From assembly GCA_039934875.1 (NCBI GenBank), contig JBDTLH010000115.1, positions 1 through 14,567 on the forward strand: 14,567 nt of DNA. The letters are read 5' to 3'. This document shows, piece by piece, positions 6,950 through 12,601 of this stretch. Source of the DNA: JBDTLH01 sp039934875 (GTDB taxonomy: Bacteria > Acidobacteriota > Terriglobia > Terriglobales > Acidobacteriaceae). Position 1 is the first letter of the stretch, and each line of letters starts with the position of its first letter. Position numbers and translations under genes: made by a program. The notes under the pieces are model-generated. The model was not told the DNA's origin and did no database searches. It saw only the letters and a list, made by a program, of their open reading frames with translations.

Positions 6950-6965
6950 TTAAGTGCAGTTTAAG
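6950..6965 (+). promoter_or_regulatory. TTAAG-N6-TTAAG response-regulator box upstream of the PepSY-like gene
   Basis: TTAAG (6950-6954), tgcagt, TTAAG (6961-6965), in the same orientation and spacing as the box before the two-component operon. A -10-like TAGGGT starts at 6977, close to the relative position of TACGAT in the first promoter. The PepSY-like gene starts 38 bp downstream. The coding and intergenic sequence between the two boxes shows no third copy. Confidence 0.7.
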
Positions 6966-7003
6966 GTTGCGGCCGATAGGGTAAGAGATAGAAGGAGAAG
7001 CAA

Positions 7004-7468
7004 ATGAAATATTTACGGGTGTCTCTGTGCCTGGGCGCGACAATGCTATTGGCTGGCAGCGCGTTCGGCCAGGAGAAACAGATCAGTGAAACGGACTTGC
7101 CCTCCGCAGTGCAGAAGACGGTGGGCGAGCAGAGCAAGGGCGCGGCGGTTAAAGGCTTCTCGAAGGAGATGGAGAATGGAAAGCCATCCTACGAGGTGCA
7201 GTTGATGGTGAATGGCCATAGCAAAGACGTCAGCATGGATGCGGATGGAAATGTTACCGAGGTAGAGGAGCAGGTGGCGCTCGATCAGCTTCCGTCGGCG
7301 GTGAAAGCGGGGCTGCAGGCGAAGGCGGGACATGGCAAGATCACCAAGGTCGAGTCGCTGACCAAGCAAGGCTCGGTTGTGGCGTATGAGGCGCAGGTGA
7401 TGAAATCGGGCAAGCACTCGGAGATCCAGGTGGGGCCGGATGGCAAACCCTTGAATCACGAGGAGTAG
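7004..7468 (+). CDS. Secreted protein with two PepSY-like repeats
   Basis: A 154-residue exported protein. The signal peptide is residues 1-22 (MKYLRVSLCLGATMLLAGSAFG, cleavage before QEK). The mature part is an internal duplication: LPSAVQKTVGEQSKGAAVKG...YEVQLMVNGHSKDVSMDADGNV (32-84) and LPSAVKAGLQAKAGHGKITK...YEAQVMKSGKHSEIQVGPDGKPL (97-150). Each copy is a helix followed by a strand meander, like PepSY-like (BLIP/DUF2874-type) domains. AGGAG at 6993-6997 gives a good ribosome binding site. It follows the kinase gene and carries its own TTAAG-N6-TTAAG box, so it is probably the local target of that system. PepSY-like domains are often found beside such kinases and are thought to bind or inhibit extracytoplasmic partners; the actual partner here is unknown. 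Confidence 0.85.
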   Translation: MKYLRVSLCLGATMLLAGSAFGQEKQISETDLPSAVQKTVGEQSKGAAVKGFSKEMENGKPSYEVQLMVNGHSKDVSMDADGNVTEVEEQVALDQLPSAVKAGLQAKAGHGKITKVESLTKQGSVVAYEAQVMKSGKHSEIQVGPDGKPLNHEE

Positions 7469-7608
7469 GGGAGTGATTCTATTGGCTGAGAGAGACATAG
7501 CCAGCCATTATTCGGGACGGTGATGAACGATGATTGGAGAACAGGAGCGGTTGTTTGCCGTTTTGTCACCGTTCCTCGTCGTTCCGCGCTTCTGATCGCG
7601 GGCTCCAA

Positions 7609-8058
7609 TTAGAGCAGGGCTTTCTCAAATACGGCGGAGACTTTGGTTTGGCGAAAGCCTTCCCGGAGATAGAATTTGTGGGCTTGCTCGCGGGCGATTT
7701 GAGAGCGCACGCGGAGCAGGGCGAGTCCCTGGTTGCGCGCCCAGTTTTCCGCCGCGAGACATAAGCGTTTGCCGATGCCGCGGCTGCGCACCTCCTGGCT
7801 GACGACGAGGCCTCCGATGAGGGCGCAGGGGGCGGATTGGAGGTGGCGGGAGATGGAGACCTCGATCCATCCCACGGGATCGGCGCCCAAACAAGCGGCA
7901 AAGAGCGCGTGGTCCGGCGAGGTAGAGAGGTCCTCGATGCGCTGTCGGATTGTATCGTGCGGAGCGGGGTAGCCGAGTTGCGCGCTAAGGTTGGCGACGG
8001 CAGCTGCGTCGGCGGGGGAGAGGGCGCGGATGGTGAGCGGGAGAGTATTGTTGGGCAT
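7609..8058 (-). CDS. GNAT-family N-acetyltransferase
   Basis: A 149-residue single-domain acetyl-CoA-dependent transferase, the normal size for the family. Motif A is LVVSQEVRSRGIGKRLCLAAENWA (84-107), with the pyrophosphate-binding R-S-R-G-I-G at 91-96. Motif B is AHKFYLREGFRQTK (126-139), with the conserved FY..xGF. The N-terminal IRALSPADAAAVANLSAQLGYP is typical of GNAT enzymes annotated near the aminoglycoside 6'-N-acetyltransferase branch, but the substrate cannot be told. ATG 8058 has no clear ribosome binding site. It converges with the PepSY-like gene and diverges from the uracil-DNA glycosylase gene, which starts 91 nt away, so the two may share a promoter region. Confidence 0.88.
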   Translation of the reverse strand: MPNNTLPLTIRALSPADAAAVANLSAQLGYPAPHDTIRQRIEDLSTSPDHALFAACLGADPVGWIEVSISRHLQSAPCALIGGLVVSQEVRSRGIGKRLCLAAENWARNQGLALLRVRSQIAREQAHKFYLREGFRQTKVSAVFEKALL

Positions 8059-8149
8059 GAGTTGATGGTGGCATGGAGCGAGGAGCGCTGCAAAGGGTCC
8101 ATGTTCGGAATGCGCAAGGCCGTTTGCTCAGGACGATGACATCAAGAGA

Positions 8150-8848
8150 ATGGCCAAACACAATTTGATAGCTGATTTCGAAATACTGAACGCGAAGATT
8201 ATTTCCTGTGCGCGCTGCGAGCGGCTGGTGGCGCACCGCGAGGAGATGGCGCGGGTCAAACGGCGCAAGTGGCTCGAATGGGAGTACTGGGCGAAGCCGG
8301 TGGCGGGCTTCGGAGACTCGCAGGCGCGAGTGCTGCTGCTGGGGCTGGCTCCGGGGGCGCATGGATCGAACCGCACGGGGCGTCCGTTTACGGGGGACGC
8401 GTCGGGGAGTTTTCTGTTTCCGGTGCTGTATGAGACGGGATTTGCGAGCCAGCCGATTGCCACAGATGTGAACGATGGAATGCGGTTGCAGGATGCGTAT
8501 GTCACGAGCGTGGTGCGTTGCGCTCCGCCTGGAAATAAACCAGCGAAAGAGGAGATCGAGAATTGCAGCGGGTTTCTGGATGAAGAGCTTGCGGCGTTGA
8601 AGCAGCTTCGGGTGGTGGTGGCGCTGGGCAAAGTAGGGTTTGAGGGATACCTTAGCCATCTGCGCAGAAGGGGAGTGATCGCGTCGCGTTCGGCTTACAA
8701 ATTTGCGCACGGAGCGGAGTTTAAGTTGCCAAATGGAGTGTGGCTGGTGGCGTCGTATCATCCTTCGCAGCAGAACACGCAGACCGGGAAGCTGACGAAG
8801 GAGATGTTTACGGCGGTGTTCCGGCGGGCGCGGGAGTTGGCGCGGTAA
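8150..8848 (+). CDS. Fe-S uracil-DNA glycosylase, family 5 (UdgB)-like
   Basis: A 232-residue base-excision repair enzyme that removes uracil (and, in this family, some other deaminated bases) from DNA. Four Cys that would hold a 4Fe-4S cluster are C20 and C23 (SCARCERLV), C124 (VVRCAPPGNKP) and C139 (ENCSGFLDEEL). Motif A is GLAPGAHGSNRTGRPFTGD (65-83), and the second catalytic motif is HPSQQNTQTGKLT (204-216). Both match the family-5 (UdgB) pattern rather than family 4, which has an acidic residue in motif A. ATG 8150 is preceded by AAGAGA and a more distant AGGA. It is monocistronic, and a heptamer array begins at its stop codon. Confidence 0.93.
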   Translation: MAKHNLIADFEILNAKIISCARCERLVAHREEMARVKRRKWLEWEYWAKPVAGFGDSQARVLLLGLAPGAHGSNRTGRPFTGDASGSFLFPVLYETGFASQPIATDVNDGMRLQDAYVTSVVRCAPPGNKPAKEEIENCSGFLDEELAALKQLRVVVALGKVGFEGYLSHLRRRGVIASRSAYKFAHGAEFKLPNGVWLVASYHPSQQNTQTGKLTKEMFTAVFRRARELAR

Positions 8849-8901
8849 GCGATTAGCAATAAACAATAAGCAATGAGCAGTAAGCAATAAGCAGTGACTG
8901 C
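8846..8901 (+). repeat. Heptamer array starting exactly at the glycosylase stop codon
   Basis: In-phase units are TAAGCGA (8846), TTAGCAA, TAAACAA, TAAGCAA, TGAGCAG, TAAGCAA, TAAGCAG and a decayed TGACTGC (8895). The gene's own TAA stop is the first three bases of the first unit. It is more degenerate than the array at 40-95 but has the same phase and consensus. Confidence 0.9.
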
Positions 8902-9005
8902 TTCGCGCTCAGCCAATCCAACAGGGGACGTTCGGGGTGGAATTGGGGACGCCGGGCCACGTACCCTCTTACTCTAAATGAGATTGGGGTGTACTCTGAA
9001 GAACC

Positions 9006-10784
9006 ATGACCATCACGAAGACCATCTGGAGACGGCTAAGGGCGGGTGCGCTGGGCCTGGTCGCATGCACGATTGCTTGCGGAGCACTTGCGGGGCAGCA
9101 GAAACCTGAGGCAGTGAAACCGGAAGCCGTGCCAACCAAATCGGAAGCCGCGCCAACCAAACCGGAAGCCGCGCCAACCGCAAAGCCGGAGAACTCCTTT
9201 GTGCTGAAGCTGCATGACAAGGAGATCGGGAATGCGAGTTGGACGCAGACGGTGGGTGCGGGGGGCGCGATACAAATCGATTCGCACGCGAAGTTCAAGC
9301 TGGCTGATGTGGCGGAGTATACGTTGGATTCGGCGGCGGCATATGATGCGCAGCTTCGGTTTACAGGTGCGTCGTCGAAGACGATGGTAAACGGCAATCC
9401 GCAGCCGGAGGTGAAGATCGTGGTGGACGCGAGCGGCAAGCGCGTGACCTTCCGGTTGAGCATGGGAGCGGATTCCGTCGATTCGAGGCGGGCCGAGTTG
9501 CGCCCGCATACGGTGATGTTGAACGATTTCGATCCCAGCGGGATTGCCACGCTGCTGCACATGTACAAGGGAGAGACTAGCCTGATGCAGTTCGAGGCGC
9601 TGTTGGTAAAGGGAGGCGGTGGCGCGGGCCTCGGTTCGGTCATGTATGTGGACGATGCCAAGGGCAAACTCAAGGGGCAGGCGGTGGCGCTCAAGCATTT
9701 TTTGTTCTCAGTGGGCGGAGTGGCGATGGATGCATGGTCGGATTCGGATTACCGGCTGATGCGGGCCGCGGCGAATGTACCCGGGGTGGAGTATGTGCGG
9801 GACGATTTCGTTTTGGAGTCGAACATTCCTGCGGGGGTGGCGGAAACCGAGGTTAAATTTCACTCCAAGGATCTGGAGCTGCCGGGGACGATCACCGCGC
9901 CTGCCACTACGCCCATCGCAGTGGTGGTGATGGTGCAGCAATCCGGCCCGCAGGACCGCGATGAGACGATGGGCGCAAACAAACCGTTTCGCGATCTGGC
10001 ATGGGGGCTGGCACAGCATGGCATCGCGAGCTTCCGGTATGAGAAGCGCAGCAAGATTGCTCCCCAGAGTTTGGCACAAGCGCCCACACTCGATCTGGAA
10101 GTGAACGACGATGCGGTAGCGGCGATTGCGTTTATCCATGCCAAGCCGGAGCTGAAAGAGCTGCCTATCTTCGTGCTGGGGCATGCGCTGGGGGCGAGCA
10201 TGGCGCCGTTCATCGTGGAGAAGGCGAAGGCGGCGGGGTCTCCGGTGGCGGGAGAGATATTGATGGCTGGGGTGGCGCGTCCCGCGGATGAGGTGCTGCT
10301 GGAGCAGATCAAGACCAATACACCGGTCAAGCAGCGGGCGGTTGCGCTGCAAGAGCAAAAGCGCGCCTTCGCGAATATCCGCGACCCGAAGACCGGCAAT
10401 GGGGAGTCGGCGCTGGGCATTCCGGTTGGCTACTGGCGGGACTGGTTGGCGCACGATACGCCCGCCGAGATAAAAAAGGTGAACGTGCCCACGCTGGTGC
10501 TGCAAGGGGGGAAGGATTTTCAAACCAGCGTCAAGGACTACGACATATTGAAGGCGACGGGAGATCCCGCGCATACGACTGCCCGGCTCTTTCCCGGCTT
10601 GAACCATCTCTTCATGCCTTCCACCAAAACCGGCATCGCGGATTATGTGGCGCCATCCCACGTAAGCAATGAGGTGGTGGTGACGATTGCAGACTGGATT
10701 GCGGCCAATGCACCAAAGGCCAAAGCAGCGGCTGCACCGCAAGAGAACAGCCCCCCCGCACCGGCTCCTAAGCTGTTATTCTGA
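9006..10784 (+). CDS. Exported alpha/beta-hydrolase-fold protein, nucleophile Ser replaced by Ala
   Basis: A 592-residue protein. Residues 1-29 are a signal sequence; L18-V-A-C21 fits a lipobox, while ALA before G30 fits signal peptidase I. Residues 31-63 are a Pro/Ala/Lys/Glu linker made of near-identical PTKPEAA units. Residues 64-275 are a strand-rich N-terminal domain of unknown type. From about 280 onward is an alpha/beta hydrolase domain like the exported 'SGPQDRDE' group: QQSGPQDRDETMGANKPFRDLAWGLA (311-336), FRYEKRSK, the nucleophile elbow GHALGA (392-397), acid D504 in LQGGKDFQ and H534 in GLNHLFM. The elbow normally reads GHSLGG, and here residue 394 is Ala (GCG, 10185-10187), so classic hydrolysis should be lost. 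A 22-residue Ala/Pro tail closes the protein. The ribosome binding site is weak. Confidence 0.82.
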   Translation: MTITKTIWRRLRAGALGLVACTIACGALAGQQKPEAVKPEAVPTKSEAAPTKPEAAPTAKPENSFVLKLHDKEIGNASWTQTVGAGGAIQIDSHAKFKLADVAEYTLDSAAAYDAQLRFTGASSKTMVNGNPQPEVKIVVDASGKRVTFRLSMGADSVDSRRAELRPHTVMLNDFDPSGIATLLHMYKGETSLMQFEALLVKGGGGAGLGSVMYVDDAKGKLKGQAVALKHFLFSVGGVAMDAWSDSDYRLMRAAANVPGVEYVRDDFVLESNIPAGVAETEVKFHSKDLELPGTITAPATTPIAVVVMVQQSGPQDRDETMGANKPFRDLAWGLAQHGIASFRYEKRSKIAPQSLAQAPTLDLEVNDDAVAAIAFIHAKPELKELPIFVLGHALGASMAPFIVEKAKAAGSPVAGEILMAGVARPADEVLLEQIKTNTPVKQRAVALQEQKRAFANIRDPKTGNGESALGIPVGYWRDWLAHDTPAEIKKVNVPTLVLQGGKDFQTSVKDYDILKATGDPAHTTARLFPGLNHLFMPSTKTGIADYVAPSHVSNEVVVTIADWIAANAPKAKAAAAPQENSPPAPAPKLLF

Positions 10785-10791
10785 TCGCATA

Positions 10792-10857
10792 ATGACTTAC
10801 CGCTTCCGCGCTCCCGCTCAGTGTTGCAGCTTTGCGCGGACGTGCGTCGGAACGTAA
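10792..10857 (+). CDS. Putative Cys-rich leader peptide upstream of cysK
   Basis: A 21-codon ORF, ATG 10792 to TAA 10855-10857, starting 7 nt after the previous gene's stop. It begins MTYRFRAPAQ and contains a Cys-Cys pair (codons 11 and 12, 10822-10827) followed by SFART, then a third Cys (codon 18, 10843-10845). Three Cys in 21 codons just before a cysteine synthase gene is what a cysteine-sensing leader peptide needs. No clear ribosome binding site precedes the ATG; a TATTCT -10-like element at 10777-10782 could give a leaderless or nearly leaderless transcript, as reported for poly-Cys leader ORFs in mycobacteria. The function is inferred from composition and position only. Confidence 0.55.
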   Translation: MTYRFRAPAQCCSFARTCVGT

Positions 10858-10883
10858 GCATTTCAGCAAAGTTTCGACTCCAC

Positions 10884-10911
10884 AGCCGCTCATCTTTTTA
10901 GATTGGCGGCT
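10884..10911 (+). promoter_or_regulatory. Hairpin between leader ORF and cysK (attenuator candidate)
   Basis: AGCCGC (10884-10889) pairs with GCGGCT (10906-10911), and ATCT (10892-10895) pairs with AGAT (10900-10903) around a TTTT loop. One T-G wobble and one mismatch lie between the two stems. TTTACTATTT follows from 10911, which makes it terminator-like but with a weak U tract. An alternative upstream pairing is CTTTGC (10830-10835, just after the Cys-Cys codons) with GCAAAG (10866-10871). In addition, GCGG (10836-10839) could pair with CCGC (10886-10889) and break the hairpin. It could equally be the terminator of the hydrolase gene. Confidence 0.5.
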
Positions 10912-10938
10912 TTACTATTTCAGAAAGGAACGAAGAGG

Positions 10939-11916
10939 ATGAAGATCGCAAACGACATTACGGAACTGATTGGCAACACGCCGTTGGTGCGGCTGAACAA
11001 GGTCACAGACGGAGTGCAGGCCACCATCGTAGCCAAACTGGAAGGGTTCAATCCGTGCGCCAGCGTGAAGGACCGCATCGGCGTGAGCATGATTGAGGCC
11101 GCCGAAGCCGCAGGCAAGATCACGCCGGGCAAGACCGTGCTGATTGAACCGACCAGCGGCAACACCGGCATCGGGCTGGCATTCGCCGCGGCGGTGAAGG
11201 GCTATCGCCTGATTTTGACCATGCCGGATTCGATGTCCATCGAACGCCGCATTGTGCTGCTGGCCTTCGGAGCTGAGATCATCCTCACGCCGGGCGCGAA
11301 CGGGGTGAAGGGCGCGATGGTGAAGGCGCAGGAGCTGCTCAAGTCAACGCCGGACGGGGCCATTTTGCAGCAGTTCTCCAATCCCGCCAACCCGGCGATC
11401 CACTGGAAGACCACCGGCCCGGAGATCTGGAATGATACGGAAGGCAAGATCGATATTCTGGTCTCCGGGGTGGGCACCGGAGGGACGCTCACCGGCGTAT
11501 GTGATTACATTAAGCCGAAGAAGCCGGAGTTGCATGTGGTTGCGGTGGAACCGGTGGAGAGCGCGGTGCTCTCGGGCGGGAAGCCCGGATCGCATAAGTT
11601 GCAGGGGCTTGGGGCGGGATTCATCCCCGACATTCTCAAGACCGCATACATCAATGAGGTGCAGCAGGCGACGCTCGAGGAGTCAATTGAGATGTCGCTG
11701 CGGCTGGCTAAAGAAGAGGGACTGCTGGTGGGGATCTCGTCGGGCGCGGCGGTGGCTGCGGCGGTGAAGGTGGGGAAGCGTCCGGAAAACGCGGGAAAGC
11801 TGATCGTGGTCGTTATTCCGAGTTATGGCGAGCGCTATCTTTCGACGCTGCTCTTTCAAAAGCTGCGCGAGCAAGCGGCGGCACTGCCTACCGCAGCGGT
11901 GGAAATGCCAGGGTGA
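10939..11916 (+). CDS. cysK: Cysteine synthase (O-acetylserine sulfhydrylase)
   Basis: A PLP enzyme that makes cysteine from O-acetylserine and sulfide in the cytoplasm; 325 residues, the usual length being about 310. Signatures: ITELIGNTPLVRLN at the start, PLP Lys44 in NPCASVKDR, the substrate loop TSGNTG (72-77), the phosphate-binding GTGGT (179-183), GISSGA with S268 near the cofactor N1 side, and IPSYGERYLST (293-303). I chose ATG 10939 (AAGGAA at 10924-10929) over the longer frame from 10903, whose first 12 codons run through the leader hairpin. The upstream Cys-rich ORF suggests control by cysteine supply. The C-terminal tail after about residue 310 (AAALPTAAVEMPG) is extra. CysM or cystathionine beta-synthase-like activity is less likely, as there is no CBS domain. 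Confidence 0.95.
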   Translation: MKIANDITELIGNTPLVRLNKVTDGVQATIVAKLEGFNPCASVKDRIGVSMIEAAEAAGKITPGKTVLIEPTSGNTGIGLAFAAAVKGYRLILTMPDSMSIERRIVLLAFGAEIILTPGANGVKGAMVKAQELLKSTPDGAILQQFSNPANPAIHWKTTGPEIWNDTEGKIDILVSGVGTGGTLTGVCDYIKPKKPELHVVAVEPVESAVLSGGKPGSHKLQGLGAGFIPDILKTAYINEVQQATLEESIEMSLRLAKEEGLLVGISSGAAVAAAVKVGKRPENAGKLIVVVIPSYGERYLSTLLFQKLREQAAALPTAAVEMPG

Positions 11917-11989
11917 GTCGCAATGGATGATGTTTCTGGTTTCAATTTCGCGCAAGACGGGCTACTCTGGTTCTGCAACGGAGGTGGAT

Positions 11990-12475
11990 GTGGATAAGCT
12001 GACGATTTTCATCGCGCTGGTGGCCGTGGCGATCCTGCTGCAGGCGGGATTTCTTTTTGGGATGCTGATGGCGCTGCGCCGACTGCAGAGGGTGGCGGAG
12101 GAGTTCCGGGGACGGGCGCTGCCGCTGGTAGAGCAGGGGCGGGAGCTGATGGTGGATATCGCTCCGAAGCTGCGGCAGATCGGCGGCAATGCGATGGATG
12201 TCTCTGAACTAGTGAAGCTGCAGGCGCATGATGTGGCGAAGACGCTTACGGCATTCAATCACAAGGCGAGGGTGCAGATCGATCGGGCTGATGGCATGAT
12301 CAACAACACCGTGAGTAAGGCGGAGCGGACGGCGGATTCGGTGCAGCAGGCAGTGATGTCCCCGGTGCGCAAGGTGAATGGGGTGATTGCGGCGGTGGTG
12401 GCGGCGGTGGATTCTTATCGCGGGGTGGAGCGGTCATCGCGTCGGAGCTATGGGAGCGAGGAGAGGTTTATATAG
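11990..12475 (+). CDS. Membrane-anchored helical protein (DUF948-like)
   Basis: A 161-residue protein with one N-terminal membrane helix (about 4-27, LTIFIALVAVAILLQAGFLFGMLM) and a long amphipathic helical region (28-140) with heptad character and few aromatics, similar to DUF948/YtxG-like or chemoreceptor-stalk-like proteins. The C-terminal tail is basic and Ser/Arg-rich. I prefer GTG 11990 because GGAGGT at 11980-11985 is well placed and the membrane helix starts at once. The ATG at 11927 would add 21 residues of no clear character, and the rest of the frame overlaps cysK. It starts 73 nt after cysK and may be cotranscribed. The function is unknown. Its stop codon is followed within 3 nt by a heptamer array. 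Confidence 0.75.
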   Translation: MDKLTIFIALVAVAILLQAGFLFGMLMALRRLQRVAEEFRGRALPLVEQGRELMVDIAPKLRQIGGNAMDVSELVKLQAHDVAKTLTAFNHKARVQIDRADGMINNTVSKAERTADSVQQAVMSPVRKVNGVIAAVVAAVDSYRGVERSSRRSYGSEERFI

Positions 12476-12509
12476 CAGTTGTTAGTTGTTAGCTGCCAGT
12501 AGTTAGTTG
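12475..12509 (+). repeat. Heptamer array (TTAGTTG type) after the stop codon
   Basis: In-phase units are GCAGTTG (12475), TTAGTTG (12482), TTAGCTG (12489), CCAGTAG (12496) and TTAGTTG (12503). It starts at the last base of the stop TAG 12473-12475. The first 17 bases after the stop (12476-12492) are a perfect inverted repeat of 12576-12592. Confidence 0.85.
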
Positions 12510-12572
12510 CAAGAGCGTATTTCGTTTGGGTTTCTGGTAGATGCGCGGCTATGCAGTATCCTTGCGGCACTT

Positions 12573-12600
12573 TTACTAACAACTAACAACTGACAACTAA
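12573..12600 (-). repeat. Heptamer array (TTAGTTG type) after the MFS stop codon, minus strand
   Basis: Read on the minus strand after the TGA stop (12604-12602) and one base, the units are TTAGTTG, TCAGTTG, TTAGTTG and TTAGTAA. Its orientation follows the minus-strand gene. With the array at 12475 it forms a 17-bp perfect inverted repeat with an 83-bp spacer, between two convergent genes. The spacer itself holds nothing I recognise. Confidence 0.88.
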
Positions 12601-12601
12601 T

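Noticed and set aside
7517..7572. ACGGTGA / TCACCGT inverted repeat between convergent genes as a terminator
   Set aside because: The arms are only 7 bp with a 42-bp spacer and no U tract, so this is compatible with chance.
9708..10742. 344-residue minus-strand ORF opposite the hydrolase
   Set aside because: Its composition is Arg/His-rich and atypical, and no domain is recognised. The plus-strand hydrolase domain explains the region.
10751..10757. Run of seven C near the hydrolase 3' end as a phase-variation tract
   Set aside because: It falls ten codons before the stop in a disordered tail, and a slip would change only a few residues. Little functional effect is expected.
10785..10938. 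SAM or other sulfur riboswitch upstream of cysK
   Set aside because: I could not find the conserved core motifs of SAM-I or SAM-II aptamers. The Cys-rich ORF and simple hairpin explain the leader better.
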